Shown here: piece by piece, positions 32,500-45,370 of the stretch
How positions within the stretch are numbered: position 1 is the first letter of the stretch
How the letters are laid out: each line of letters opens with the position of its first letter
NCBI GenBank assembly: GCA_023014485.1
Contig: JAJOZX010009080.1
Coordinates: forward strand, 50,001-114,000
Direction of reading: 5' to 3'
DNA: 64,000 nucleotides
DNA from: Bathynomus jamesi
Lineage: Eukaryota > Arthropoda > Malacostraca > Isopoda > Cirolanidae
Translations under genes and position numbers: made by a program
The notes under the pieces: generated by a model
The model's input: only the letters and a program-made list of their open reading frames with translations
Told to the model about the DNA's origin: nothing
Database searches by the model: none

Positions 32500-34066
32500 T
32501 GAATACAGAGTGGAGTTGAAGGAGGAGGTGGTGGAGTTGAAGGTGATGGAGTTCCACTGAGTGATCCTGAAGGAGGAGTTTCTTCGGGGCCTGGTTCCGA
32601 TGGGACTCTCGGTTCTGCGATCTCTTCTTGTTCAGAGATTGGCTCGAGTACTGGGGGTATTATGAGGTACCAATCTTGGTCATGGGTAGTGGTTTCCCCG
32701 GTGACCACTTCGGTTTGTGGTTCCTGCTGGATTTGTTAATACCTTGATCTTTTGAAGGGTAGGTGGCTCGAACCCCTGGTAGATGTTTTTTGGGAAGGTG
32801 TTATTCGGCAGTTATCTTCAGATTATTTATCAGCGTGAATGATCTTCAGTTTGGAATGATCTCGGAGGTCGAGGATTTCGTAACGGTTCTTTTCCAAGGT
32901 TTTTCCATAATCCTATATGGGCCATTGGGCCATCCCATTTTGGGTATAATTTGCGATGAGCACTTTGCGGTTTCACGCTCTTTATGTAACATTGCATACC
33001 GACGATTATGCTCTTACTCCATCTGGTGGTTTCGTTGGTTTAGGACATATCGGATTATGTCAGAAATTTTAAAGATCTTTCAACTAGTTGCTGATTTGCT
33101 TCTGCCATCTCGGAAGGTGTTAGAACTGCCGGGTCGATTTGGTCAGACAAATAAAAATTTGTCGTAGTGATATAGGACGAAATGAGGGGTGTCCCCGATG
33201 GACACGTTATAGCCGTTGTTAATGGCTGTTTGCACCATGGGGAGGGAATCATCCCATGTACGGGAGGATGCATCGACAACATGGCGAAGAGCTTCTAAGA
33301 TCTTCCGATTGTCTCTTTCCACTAAGCCGTTTGCCTGCGGATGGTATGCCACAATGTAACATGTGTAAAATTGAAAACACGCAGAGTGATTTGAACAGTT
33401 TGGAAGTGAAACTAAGAGCGTTATCCGAAATTAGGATGGTAGTAGTAGTATGGTTTTGGATGACGCGTTCCACTAGGGCTCTTGCACAGCTTCCGAGGTC
33501 TGGTTTGAAATGGCAACTACTTCGCTGTAACGCGAGAAGTGGTCCGTAAACACAATGATGTACTGGTTTCCCTTTGATGTTTTGGGAAATGGTCCTAGTA
33601 TGTCCATTCCAGTTCTTTGCCAGTGCCGTTGGCATACTGGATATTTATGCATGGGAGCTGTGGATGGTACGTTGCCTTCATGTTTTAAACAAGACGGGCA
33701 TTCAGCGATGTATTCATATACTTTTTTGTTAATTTCGGGAAAATGGTATCGCTCCAAAAGACTCTTGATGGTACGATCCGGCACCATGTGTCCATACAAA
33801 GGTGAGTCGTGACAAAGTCCGATGGCTATATCTACGAGATCCTTTGGTATTTCTACGAGGTCGTTTCCATCTTCGTTCCTAAAATGCACGAGTTCATCTT
33901 TTAGGTTGTACTGTTCTTTTACCTTCGATGGTTCCTTTTGTTCCAGACGAGCCCGAAGGTTCTGGGTGTGTTGGTTCTGTTGTTGGGAGTATTGCAGATA
34001 TTCATGGTCGAACACAGGAAGAGTTTCTATCTTATTCACTTGGGTGTTGGGCTTGAGTCTCGACAA
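32500..34066 (-). pseudogene. Ty3/gypsy integrase and C-terminal tail
   Basis: Retroviral-type integrase. The zinc-binding region is at about 33840-33720 (LCHDSPLYGHMVPDRTIKSL, then ECPSCLKHEG: the HHCC finger). The core has TGMDILGPFPKTSKGNQYII (first catalytic Asp) and ISDNALSFTS (second Asp). Then comes MAYHPQANGLVERDNRKILE, with the catalytic Glu in VERDN, as expected of gypsy elements. Frames change near 33480, 33350 and 33150. The end (to about 32500) is a Pro/Ser-rich tail, TPSPSTPPPPPSTP. Stops make it non-functional. Confidence 0.85.
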
Positions 34067-34206
34067 TCCGTTGGAATAACGAAGTTTTTCTGGTTTGTAT
34101 ACGATTTTGCCGCAAAGTCCTGAATCAAGAGCCCATCTACTTAATCGTCCTTGAAGTAGCTTGTCCTTGAAGAGATACGCGAGTGGCTTATGGTCAGTTT
34201 TGATGG

Positions 34207-35574
34207 TTACATCGTAGCCGTAGACAATATTTCTGAATTTTTTTCAAAGTTCAATATGCCGCTATGGTCTCTCGGTCCGTAGTGGAATAATTCCGTTGAA
34301 GTCCAGAGAGAAGCTGACTGGCATAAACACAGTAATTCCACACCATCTACGTCCTGTATTAGGACGGCTCCTAGTCCATAGGAGGAAGCATCTGTGGCTA
34401 GGACAAAGGGTTTGGTGTAGTCGGGATATTGGAGGTTGGGATGACAAGTTAGTTTATCGATTAAAGTTTCAAAAGCATGTTGGTGATCAGATTCCCAATT
34501 AAATTTAGCATTTTTATGGAACAAATTGGTAATGAGTTTAGCAATGTTCGAAAATTGGGGGATAAAATTTAGATAGAATCAGACAAATCTAATAAATGGA
34601 CGAGCGTCATCGATGGTTTTAGGTACATGGTACCTTTCCAGTGCTTCACGTTTGACTGGATCAGGTTTAATTCCAGTGGATGATAGTAGAAATCCTAAGT
34701 ATACCAGGGATTCCTGTAAGAAGTTGCACTTTGCAAGTTTCATTTTAAGGTGTACTTTTCTCAAGCGTGATTGCACATTCTGAAGACGTTGAAAGTGTGT
34801 TTTTATATCCGAACTATAAACGATAATATCGTCAAGATAGACCAGAACTTCGACCTCTAATAGGTCGGAAAGGACTATATTCATCAACCTAGAGAAATTA
34901 GCAGGCCCATTTCGGACTCCGAAAGGTAAAACCTGGGATTCGTAATGGCCTCGATTAGTGGAGAAAGCAGTCAATGCCCGAGATTCGGGACTGACTTCCA
35001 TTTGCCAATAACCAGATGCTAAATCGAGGGATGAAAAGTTAGCTCTCCCTACGTTCAGAATTGTCTCCTGCATGTTTGGAATAAGGAAACAGTCTGGGAT
35101 GTTAATGTGGTTCAGGCGTCTAAAATCTATACACGGGCGAGATGTTCCGTCCTTTTTGCAAACAAGAATCATAGGAGCGGAGCAGGGACTAGCTGAAGGC
35201 TGAATGACATCCTGCTCCAACATGTCCTGGATGTGTTCCTCAATAGTTACTAATTGGGAATGTGGAACCCTATAAGGAGGAATGAAGATGGGTTTGGAAT
35301 TAGGTTCCAGCTTGATTTCAAAAGGGACCAAATTAGTTCGGTCTAGAGGATCTCCTTTAAGGGCAATTACATCTCTATTTCTTATCAGGAAATCGAGAAG
35401 TGATTCCAGTAGTTTGGGATCTTGTAAGGCTGGTAACTCCTGAAGGGAGTGCTCCAGACATTTCTTATATTCTTTTAATGCTGAAGGCATTAACAATTTA
35501 TAGTACTGGTGTGGAAATTTGAATTTATTTCTATTGTGGAAACAGTTCTTATTCTCTGAGTTGAAGTAATTCAA
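34207..35574 (-). pseudogene. Ty3/gypsy reverse transcriptase and RNase H
   Basis: An intact 331-codon stretch (35574-34579) carries all RT boxes: EEHIQDMLEQDVIQPSASPC, MILVCKKDGTSRPCIDFRRL, SSLDLASGYWQMEV, LPFGVRNGPANFSRLMN and the catalytic VLVYLDDIIVYSS. A frame change near 34575 leads to the RNase H domain, with HQHAFETLIDKLTCHPNL and PFVLATDASSYGLGAVL (first catalytic Asp in ATDAS). The RNase H breaks down at about 34270. The RT core is one of the longest uninterrupted frames in the window. Confidence 0.9.
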
Positions 35575-35875
35575 TAGGGCTTTTTCCTTTGTTTAAAACA
35601 AACAACAGGGATAGCTGAACTCTGACTATGAACTTGGACAATAAGAACATCTCTTGAAATTAATTTTCTCTGTAATAAGAGTGCGATCTGACTAATAGTT
35701 TTCCTTGACTGTTTACTACTCTTGCTAGGAAACAAATCTTCTCATAAGGTGCTACTGTTATATGCTCTGTAGGGCATATGAAAAATTATAAATCCGACTC
35801 TGGTTCGGTGATTAAAATTTGTCTTATTGGCTGAAAAATAGTTTCAGGTGGATTTCAAATCTCAACTGCTGAGTT

Positions 35876-35925
35876 GACTGGAAACTGGCCGACTGGAAAC
35901 TGGCCGACTGGAAACTGGCCGACTG
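35876..35925. repeat. 15-bp tandem repeat, about 3 copies
   Basis: The unit GACTGGAAACTGGCC is repeated three times and runs directly into the left end of the 35926-36325 MITE. Related ACTGACTGGAAGCTGACTG sequence lies on the right of the MITE, so the array was probably present before insertion. Confidence 0.85.
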
Positions 35926-36325
35926 CAGTGGCGGATTAACCGAGGCTATTGAGGCTGAAGCCTCAGGCTTCCACGATTGAGGAGCCCCCAATCAACTGAG
36001 TTTCGATGATACAATTCGAGATTCCGCAAACTTCTTTGATTAAATATGACAGAGTACACAAACTGATAAATTCCGTTTTATTTTATGTTTTATAGGCCCT
36101 AAACTAAAGTTTGTTTAATACGATTTGGTTTTTGCAAACGGCAAAATACACTGTGTTATGGTTCTTTAAAGTTTGTTTCTCAAATTAGCCTGAATACCGT
36201 ACATATAATTCGTGTAAATGTACTATGTACTGTACATGTACATGTATTGTTAATAAAAAGCTATAGAAAAGGGCCCCCATATTCTTCATTGTCCCGGGGC
36301 CCCGAGGTGTCTTAATCCGCCTCTG
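35926..36325. mobile_element. hAT-type MITE, 400 bp, in the gypsy element
   Basis: The ends read CAGTGGCGGATTAACC and, reverse complemented, CAGAGGCGGATTAAGAC. The flanking octamers GCCGACTG and ACTGACTG match at 6 of 8 positions; the tandem repeat at the target makes the true duplication uncertain. The interior is AT-rich and non-coding. Confidence 0.75.
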
Positions 36326-36495
36326 ACTGACTGGAAGCTGACTGTACTGATCCTATTGGATTCAACAACTGGAACTGATTACTCAGAGCTGATTTCTGGG
36401 GCGGTTGTTCTCTGGATGTAACCGATTGACTTGAACTCCTATAAACTGGAGTGGGTTTCCTATTTCTTTCGGAAATCCAAACTAAACTGATTCTG

Positions 36496-36900
36496 TTAGC
36501 ATTCAAGCTGTCTATTATTCTCATGGAGAGGGCGTGTCCTATTTCTACACTTAACTAATTTTTTGGCTGGGTAAATTTCCCATTGATTCCGGTTGAAGAA
36601 ATCCATACGTAGTATGATATTTGTCTGAAAGGTAGCGACTGCGTCCACAATACAACATTTTGCGGGATATACCGTGTTACCAACTTCTAAACAGAATTTG
36701 ATTTCTCCATATGTAGGTATGGGTGTGCCTGTAACTCCTGAGTTGGCAGGAAGATGCCTTAATTTCATATTTATGATCTGTACTCTAGTAACTCGTCTGC
36801 ACATTGTTTCTTAATGTCGCATGTGCTCCTGTATCTAGGAGAGCGGTTAAATTTCGGTTATCTGTGCTGCAATTTATTATTAAATCCTGATGGGTAGTTC
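36496..36900 (-). pseudogene. Ty3/gypsy aspartic protease region
   Basis: On the minus strand near 36860-36800 the sequence reads ...TALLDTGAHATL-like codons (retropepsin DTGA box) before a frame break. It continues with MKLRHLPANSGVTGTPIPTY and IILRMDFFNRNQWEIYP, the equivalent of the family's ILGMDFL...W.I....  segment, with Arg for Gly. This protease would process Gag-Pol. Frameshift and substitution make it inactive. Confidence 0.65.
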
Positions 36901-37093
36901 GTGTGCATATGTGGGTTTATTACTGCTATTTAGAAAGGAGGAGGTTGAACTGCTGTCTCCAAAGTGGGATCTAAAAAGGAGCTTGAGCTGACTGCTATGG
37001 GAGGACCGGAGTCATATTCTACGGGATCACCATACACTGGAGGGTCTTCTTGAAAAGTGTAGTCTGGGGAAACTGATTCTTCAACGGGAACGT

Positions 37094-38162
37094 CTACGTA
37101 CCGGACCATCCGACCTTGCTGATTATATTGGGGTCCGTATAGCGGGTAATAGTGTGGTTGACCTTGTTGTCATGATCTATTTGGTTCTGTTGAGGCTGGG
37201 AACTAACTGGTTTCTGAGAATTATAGGGCTTTTGGGAACGTTGGTGATTTGATCTCTGGAAGTGGCCTGTACCTTGCAAGGGCTTTGTCAGCACAGTTTT
37301 GTCGGTCCCCACGGCGATGACCATGTTCATGACAGTGGGAGCAATAAGGGGATAATTGCATTGACTCATCATGTGCCCAAAACTATCGCAATTAAAACGC
37401 TGATGAGGAGGGCGTGCATTCTGGGTTTGTGGGGCTTGTTTCTGAGGTGGTGTTCTCTGCATCGGCCTAGAACGAGGTTGTTGTTGTTGCTGCTGCTGCT
37501 GCTGAATGTAGTGTATGGGGATCTCTCTACCCTTCCGGTAGTTCTGGCTCGCTAAGTCTGTGTAATGTTCTCTTGTTTTATTTATGGCTTCACTAACTGG
37601 TTTGTCAATATTTAGACACTCTTGAAATTACTTTTTAGGTACTACGGGTAGGGTTTGGTAAATGGATGCTGCTACTATTAGGTTTCTTTGCTTTGAAGCG
37701 AATGTAATGTTGCATGCATTTACTGCGGCTCGGAGGGCTTCTCCTACGAGTTTGTGTGTTCGTGTAATAAAATTATTTAAATATTAGTGGTCTTTCTTTC
37801 TTCCATTTAGCTTGGAAGACAGCTTCTAATGTGGTCCAAGGTTGTGCGAGTGTTATTTCTTTGAAAAATTTTAATAAGTGTTTTTAAAATTGTCCCAAGT
37901 TGTAGCTTCGCTAATGGATGGGACGTATGTAACTATCATGGGCATTCCCCTCTTTAGCGTCAGTAAACCTTTTAACTTCCCTAATCTTTATATCATCTGT
38001 GATGCTTTCACGTAAGAAATACTGTTCTAGAGACTCATTCCAAGGTCTTACGCGCCGTTCAACGAAGTTATTATCTGTGGTTCCCTTAAAAATTAGGACA
38101 GTATGGGGAATGTTTACGAGTCTTCCTAAGTTAATGTGTGCTGTGGGAGCGGTTTGAGACAT
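37094..38162 (-). pseudogene. Ty3/gypsy gag region
   Basis: The ATG at 38160-38162 starts MSQTAPTAHINLGRLV, and the capsid-like part continues with IFKGTTDNNFVERRVRPWNE. The frame breaks at about 37910. Toward the C terminus (37462-37094) lies a Gln/Pro-rich region with a degenerate CCHC-type knuckle: FNCDSFGHMMSQCNYP. A CAG/CTG-type trinucleotide run (37475-37503) encodes part of the glutamine stretch. Gag forms the particle; this copy is broken. Confidence 0.75.
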
Positions 38163-38432
38163 GTTGGCTTGTGCTTGATCTGAAGTTTGCGTGTTTGCAA
38201 ATATGTTTGAATGGCGCGGGTAGGTGGAAAAATGGGTGATGGGGAATTTTCAGTGTCAGAAAGCGGACCGTCTGAATCGCTCATATGTGAAGGTACTGTT
38301 AATGTATTCTAATTTGGTCTGCTTGACCGATCTCTATCTACGGAATGATCACTTAAGTGGCTTTCGAATATATACGGTAATATTATGATTGGCACATTAA
38401 ATGAAATTATTCTATGTTGTTGTTGTTGTTTA

Positions 38433-40990
38433 GCCGATCAGCCCACCCTGATCGAGCAAGCCGGCGGCACGCAGGTAACCGATCGCCCTCTCCGGAGTGG
38501 ACCAGAGGTTCAGCGCACTAGTGATGTTGTCTTGATTTCGTTGTTGTGCTAGAGCGGCACAGTCTGTCATAATGTGTTCAATTGTTTGTGGTGTCCCCTG
38601 GCACAGGTGGCAGGTGTCGTCTATGGAGTTGTCTAGTCTGTGTTTATATGTCCGTAAGTTGGGGTGATGTCCACATCGGAATCGTGCTAAGTTAACTCGA
38701 TCCGATCTGCTCAGGCTGATCTCTGACCTGTTAATGGGTGGCGGCTTCGCACCTAGGACCGCATTCGGACCGAGTCGTGTCAGTGCTTTGTGGGTTAGGT
38801 GTGTGTGTGTATGTGTTTTCTGTACTGTGTGATGTCTGTGGGGCGTGGTATGGAATGGAGTATTTCGTTATAATGTCTCTCTGGTGTTACCTTAATGGTG
38901 CGAGGTGTTGGTGCATGATTGTACATGTAGTGGCAAGGGTGTTGTGGGTTAGTTGTCGCTGCTGCCATGAATTGTGTTCCCCTCATGTCTAAATGTTCCC
39001 TAACTTTCAATATTTTTGTTTCTGTGTGCAGGTGTTCTATTGGTGTTGTTTGAGTGCATCCTGTAATGATACGAAGTGCGTTGTTTTGTATTGTCTGTAA
39101 GGTGTTTATGCGTGTGTTTGAGATAATGGGTGCCCAGCATGAGCTAGCATAGTCCATAACTGAGCGAATATATTGTTTGTATATGAGTGATGTTGTTTCC
39201 TGCTGGTGTCCAAAGTTTGTGCCTGTTAGTACCCTAAGCGTGTTAAGTCTTGACGTACATTTGTTTTTAATGTCCTGAATGTGGTTTGCAAAAGATAATG
39301 ATGTGTTGTATGTGACCCCAAGTATTTTGGTCCTGTGAGTGTGTGGAATGTTGTTGTTGTTTAGTGTAAGCTGAGGAACTACCTGGTGTTCTTTTGTGTT
39401 GCTTGTAAGCAAGGTGATGGTTGATTTTGTGGGCGCTACTTTGAGTCTATTGTGTGTGAGCCAGTCTTGTATACTGTTTATGTATGTTTGTAGGTTATTT
39501 GTAGCGGTGTCGATGTTGTTGTGGGTGGATGTTAGTGATATGTCATCTGCATATGATGATAATGTAAGCTTGTTTCTATGGGTGTTGGAATGTCATGCAT
39601 GTATAAGTTGAAGAGTGTTGGCGAGAGAACAGAGCCTTGAGGGACCCCGTTCGGAAAAAGCTTGTTTTTGGATGACTTGCCATTAAATGTGACATGTGAG
39701 TATCTTCCTGAAAGATAGTTGCTCAGCCACCTTTTGGTGTTATTGTGCATGTTTGTGTTGAGTATTTTGTTTATGAGAGGGAATCGTGGGATAGCATCAA
39801 ATTCTTTACTAATGTCTATTGTTAATAGTGTACGTTGAGCTGGTCGTCTGGAGTTGATGCCATCCATGATGTGCTGCGTGAGGTTAGTGAGTAATGTCGT
39901 GGTTGAGTGGTGAGGTCTGAATCCATGTTGAGTAGGCGATAGTGGAATGTGTGGGTTGGTGATTTGTAAGATTAGTCTTTCTGTTACTTTGGAAGGTGTG
40001 CATAGTAAAGTAATGGGTCTATAGGAAGCTGGTTCTGTTGGATTTTTGTTTGGTTTGAGTAGTGTAATAATTTTACCTTGTTTCCATATATCAGGAATAA
40101 TACAGTGTTGGTATGAATATGTGCTGATATTTGTGAGAGCTAGTATTCCTTGTGGGCCCAAGTGTTTAAGGTGTATGTTAGATATGTTGTCTGGTCCAGT
40201 AGCCTTCGAATTTTTAATGTTTTTGACGAGCTTGGTGGTCTGGTCTGTATTGAAGGGTGTAATGGTCGTGTCGAGTCTGTAGGTCTTCTTGTGTCTGGCT
40301 GTTTGTCTGTCTGCGTGTTTCTGGTTGTTGTCTCTGTTTAAGTGACTTATCTTTGCGTAGTGATTAATTAGAATGTTAGCTTGTTGTGTGTATGTTGGGA
40401 TATTATTCTGGCTGCGACAGATAGCCGCGTGTGAGGTGTGAATGCCGCTGTTAGAGTGGGTAATGCTGTTTATAGTCTTGTATAGCCTGGATGTATCTGT
40501 GGAGTGGTTTAGTGTTGTTATGAATTCCCTGAATGTTTCTGTTTGTTTTTCTTTGAGTTTGTTGTTTATTTCTGTGTTGAGCTGTTGTATCTGTTGTTTT
40601 ATGGCTTCTGTGTGTGGTGTTTGTGTGTTACATTTGAGGTTGTTACGTTGCCTTATGAGGTGGGCTATTTCTCTAGTGTAATTTGGGTTGTATTTCCTAA
40701 TGTTGCCCTTGGGTATGTATTTGTTTGCATTATTGATGATCTGATTAAATGTCTTGAGTGTTGTATTGATGTTTATGATGGGTGTGCTGTTTAATGTGGT
40801 GAATTGTTCCTCAGTCTGTATTTTGAACTGTTCCCAATCAGCTTTCTTGTAATTTCTGTAAGTGTGTCTAAGGCTGTTGGGGCAGAGTGTAGAATGTGTT
40901 GTAATGATGATGGGCAGGTGGTCTGATGACAGTTGTTTTTCTGTTCTCCATTGTGTATGTGTTGCTAGTGAGGGGGAACAGAACGTTATG
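38433..40990 (-). pseudogene. LINE ORF2 reverse transcriptase and C-terminal zinc motif
   Basis: The frame continues with NSKATGPDNISNIHLKHLGP, WKQGKIITLLKPNKNPTEPA, SYRPITLL and QHGFRPHHSTTTLL. The catalytic box is LTIDISKEFDAIPRFPL (KEFD instead of the common KAFD), followed by NGVPQGSVLSPTLFNLYMHD. After a frameshift at about 39540 the YADD box (SYADDISLTS) and thumb region (TKILGVTYNTSLSFANHI, YIRSVMDYASSCWAP) follow. The end, after another shift near 38790, has DTCHLCQGTPQTIEHIMTDC, a Cx2C...HxxxxC motif. Only about three lesions separate it from an intact ORF2. Confidence 0.82.
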
Positions 40991-41812
40991 TCTGGGGAGG
41001 AGTTTGAGTATCCTGCTTGATGTGGTATGTGTATATTCTTCTGTATTGTTAAGAATGAAGAGGCTGTTTAGTTGTGTGGCTATGTTGGCGCCTCTGGTGT
41101 TGTTTTGGTTGTGCAGGTACCAACTAGTGTCTTTGGCGTTGAAGTCTCCTCCTAAGATGACATTAGTGAGAGAGGCCAGATTGTGTAACTGTGGATTGTA
41201 ATTGGCTGGCACCTGAGGTGAACTATCTGGTGGGGTGTAAATGTTGATTAGTGTGGTGTTGTGTTTTGCGCGTGTCTTAATGTTAACTGCCTGTATTTCT
41301 ATCGTGTTATCTGCTTGGATTGTGTTTGTAATGTTTTGGGTAGCATCAGTGTAGCTAATGCTTTTACGTATGTAAGTGATGAGTCCACCCACGTTACCCG
41401 CAGTACGATCATGACGGATCGCCGTGAAGTCAGGGATGGTTGGTGTGTTGTGTGTGCGTTTTAGTTTTGTTTCTTGTATAAGTGCTATGTGAATGTTTTG
41501 TTTGTGTACGAATTCCCTAAGCTGCATGATTTTGTTTGTGAGGCCATCTACGTTGTACTGTAATATGTTAATATTATACTTCTGTATGTGTCTCATGGTG
41601 CTATTGTGTCTATGTCTTTGTGTATGATGACATGTGTAAGTTGTAGTGGGTCCTGGATTAGTCTTAATGTCGCCAGAGAGTAAGAGTAGTTCGGGGAGCA
41701 CGTAGCTCCCTGTAATTGAAAAAATAGCACGCTGAGAATAGGTCCGGCCCCGGGAGCCGATCGGCACTCTGACCGTGCCACGCAACAGGCCGTCGACTGC
41801 CAGTCTGACCAA
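40868..41812 (-). pseudogene. LINE ORF2 N-terminal part: 2A-like motif and APE endonuclease
   Basis: The N terminus ends with ELLLLSGDIKTNPGP, residues 41-55 of the open frame. Peptides ending DxxxNPGP (2A, or CHYSEL) make ribosomes skip a peptide bond and are known at the N termini of several LINE families. The endonuclease then reads INILQYNVDGLTNK, IALIQETKLK, LINIYTPPDSSPQ and VILGGDFNAKDTSW. The endonuclease end shifts frame near 40990 (MENRKT). Endonuclease nicks target DNA to prime reverse transcription. Confidence 0.82.
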
Positions 41813-42567
41813 CCGTAGACAGCCCGCTGCACGGAGATTTGAGGAAGTTTGGCCACCAGCGCGTTGATGTTTTGGTTTGACGTCGCCTCTTCTTCGCGTT
41901 GACGTGTCCCGCGCTGGAGGATGCAGCCACTGTTAGAAGTTTCCTCGTCAGCTGCTAACACTTTTTTCACGTTGTTCTAGCTACCTGTTCAGAGGTTTTT
42001 TATAAACAAATCTCAGTTTTCTGCTTAAAACGGCTCTTTCTAATTTTAAAATTGATTAGTCAAGGAAGGAAGATGTTGACTTCTATTTTGCAGCAACAGT
42101 TGATGATATTTATGTTACTTCACTGATTAATGAAAATGATTAGGCTCTTCAAGTTATAAAAGATTTCTTTCGTAATAATTGATAAATTATTGTTATTATT
42201 CTATGTTAACTATAACAGTGGAAATAACTCCGTTTCAATAAAAAATGTATCACTGGTGTATGGGATGTTCACTGTGTTTTTTGTTAATTCCGGCTTGATA
42301 CTAATTATTAACTTAATTATACCGTCTTCTCAAATATTTAGTAATTAATTTGAAAGAGAGATCTGTACTTAAGATTCCTACGGCGAAATCCTTGAAGACG
42401 TGTCCTGAAGACGTGTCTTGCTGGCCACTTGTTCCTGGACGAAGAATGGGCGTGGAGAACTTGGAGTCCTGACACACTGGTCGAATGATGGACGTGAAGA
42501 ACGAAGTCGTGACACGCCGGTCAACTGAATATTGGTTCTAGTTCCAGAATCTAGAAGACTGGAAGAA

Positions 42568-42990
42568 TCCTGATTGCAGAGGTCGCCAGTTGTTAACCCC
42601 TCCGTCTATGGCCTTGGGAGGTTCGAAGTTGACGGGGGTTCTGGTTAGGTGGCAGCAACGGATTTGTTACTCTGGAATAGCTGGTACCGCATAAGGAATC
42701 GCAACAGTTTCTCTTATACTACTCTCCGATTTATTCTTGTAATGGATCGAAGGATTCTGTGGAGCTTACTAAATTCTCTGAAGGTTCCTTGATTCTTCTT
42801 GTAACGTATCGGGAAATTATTTTTCTCTATTTAAGACTAAGTTCTCTGAAGAGAGCAAGGATCGAAGGAGAAAACAAAGATATTCTCTTACTGTAGTTTA
42901 CTACTCAAATGTTACAGGTAATGCTCAGCCTCTAAGTTAGATCAGACAGATCAGACAAATCAGAATGAACACTGGCGAAATTTTATACGT
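42568..42990 (-). repeat. Possible Ty3/gypsy 5' LTR and primer binding site
   Basis: Read on the minus strand, a sequence ending ...GGGGTTAACA (42591) is followed after two bases by TGGCGACCTCTGCAATCAGG. That is the usual arrangement of an LTR end and a TGG-starting primer binding site. No second LTR exists in the window for comparison, so the outer boundary (about 42990) is a guess. Confidence 0.4.
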
Positions 42991-43519
42991 ATATATACTT
43001 AAAATCTCATGACATTATTATTTAATGCTGATCTGTTTTTTGTTTTTTATTCTCAGTAGGCGGATTTATTTTGAAAAATATTTAAAGATAAGGTAAATAT
43101 TTTAGCTGTAGCAATGTCTAGACAGATAAACAAGATATTTGAAGAAGCCATATTTTTATTTTAAACCGCATATTGACAGATCTGATGTTATGATTTGCCG
43201 AGTTAACTAAAAATAGAAATTGAAATATGCATTTTATTATGAATTACAATTAAACATGCATATGAGCAAAAATTAAACGCTTAAAATTTAAAATTAAGTG
43301 TTAAGCAAAACATCTTTTACAACGAAGAAAGAATGTACACAGAAAATGAACATTGCAGAATTTAACAAGATTACATTATTAAGCCAAACTTAAAAAAATG
43401 ATAAGTAATTTAAAAAGAAATAATTCACCAATTATTCAACAAAAATAAAAAAAAGCAAATCAAAAATTTTGTCCGAACTTGGGTCAGCGTTATGAGAGCT
43501 TGGACTATACATACAGTAT
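42991..43519. other. AT-rich spacer, no gene seen
   Basis: A-rich and stop-rich sequence beyond the gypsy 5' end. I see no motifs, inverted repeats or coding frames. Confidence 0.5.
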
Positions 43520-43640
43520 GTAAAAATGAACATAAAAATTATATGAACATAAAAATTATATGAACATAAAAATTATATGAACAAAAATTATATGAACATA
43601 AAAATTATATGAACATAAAAATTATGCATTGTTCATTTTT
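43520..43640. repeat. Tandem repeat, 17-bp unit
   Basis: The unit ATGAACATAAAAATTAT is repeated about six times, with one shortened copy lacking a TAA-like piece. It directly precedes the left arm of an inverted repeat. Confidence 0.88.
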
Positions 43641-43745
43641 ACACATATATACAAGGTAAAAAAAACTTGAAAAATGTAAACGCTAATTTTCCATTTACAG
43701 TACTTTGTTGCGGTAGGTTATGAGGGCAATATATATATATATATA

Positions 43746-44706
<961 letters not shown>

Positions 44707-44717
44707 TATATATATAT

Positions 44718-44748
<31 letters not shown>

Positions 44749-45087
44749 ATATAATATATATATATAATATATTATATACTGCCCTCATAACCTACCGCAA
44801 GAAAGTACTGTAAATGAAAAATTAGCGTTTACATTTTTCAAGTCTTTTTCCCTTCGTTTTAATGTTATTAACAATATTTTCACATATTACGAAGTTCTTT
44901 CGATAAAGTGTTAAATTTCAAGACTAGTGTGCTCAGTAAATTGTCAGTGCTCCTTCCCAAGAAGTTTTGTCTTGTTACGTCGCATCTAACAGTAATTAGT
45001 TCTTAACATCATTAACTTTAATATAACCCTATGTAGTGGGTACGACATTAAATTTTTAATATTAACAACAACTATTTAGGAACGACA

Positions 45088-45370
45088 TCAATCCCCACCC
45101 CCGACTGTATTTGTGACATTGACCAGTGGTGTAAAGACCTGATTCTTGTGCGACACATCGTCTTGTGATGATCCATACGTAAGTGAAGTTCCGTCAATAA
45201 TGTTGAGTGGTTCAAAAGTTATGGCGCGGACACAATAAAACCCCATTTGACCCTTGACCTCTATTTGGGACCTTGACTTTTTACGCAAGAGCCTGATTCT
45301 TGTTTGTGACACATCGCCATGTGATGATCCATATGAAGTTTCTGTGTGACGAACAATCAAGTGCAATCAA
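45088..45370. repeat. Degenerate repeat with GACCTTGAC/GTGATGATCCAT motifs
   Basis: Two related blocks lie about 140 bp apart. The first has CCTGATTCTTGTGCGACACA (45140) and the second CCTGATTCTTGTTTGTGACA (45292). Each is followed by ACATCG(C/T)...TGTGATGATCCATA(C/T)... . TGACCTTGAC-type repeats separate them. This is non-coding interspersed repeat DNA of a type common in invertebrates; I cannot name the family. Confidence 0.55.

Larger units (their letters stand above)
28044..32500 (-). mobile_element. CR1-like non-LTR retrotransposon, near full length, pseudogenised
   Basis: On the minus strand, a leader (32500-31945) precedes ORF1 with an SGNH-esterase-like domain, then ORF2 with an APE-type endonuclease and a reverse transcriptase. 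The 3' end is a poly(A) tract, seen as T28 at 28045-28072. This gene order and the esterase in ORF1 are characteristic of the CR1/L2/Rex1 group. A hAT-type MITE (32064-32366) interrupts the leader. Only a handful of lesions are present, so this copy is younger than the RTE-like copies. It abuts truncated gypsy sequence at about 32500. Confidence 0.88.
38408..41990 (-). mobile_element. Jockey-like non-LTR retrotransposon with a 2A-like motif
   Basis: On the minus strand a reading frame starts with a short leader and the 2A-like motif GDIKTNPGP (41648-41674). An APE endonuclease, an RT, a C-terminal Cys/His motif and a closing LWSTPERAIGYLRAAGLL (about 38520-38430) follow. The 3' end carries a (CAA)n-type tail, seen as GTT repeats at 38411-38430. 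It interrupts the leader of the Ty3/gypsy element. I did not find an unambiguous target duplication. Confidence 0.8.
32501..42990 (-). mobile_element. Ty3/gypsy LTR retrotransposon (decayed, interrupted, 3' end lost)
   Basis: Reading the minus strand from the right: a probable 5' LTR from about 42990 to 42591, a primer-binding-site candidate, an AT-rich leader, gag from 38162, protease near 36800, RT, RNase H and integrase to about 32700, then a proline-rich C-terminal tail. A 2A-bearing LINE (38408-41990) interrupts the leader and a MITE (35926-36325) interrupts the protease-RT region. The 3' LTR is not found: the element ends abruptly at about 32500 against the CR1 leader. Confidence 0.82.

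Noticed and set aside
33256..34123. Plus-strand frames opposite the gypsy integrase
   Set aside because: Antisense shadows of a gene with clear integrase motifs on the minus strand.
39396..41464. Several plus-strand frames with Val/Cys/Leu-rich products
   Set aside because: They are antisense shadows of the minus-strand LINE reverse transcriptase and endonuclease.
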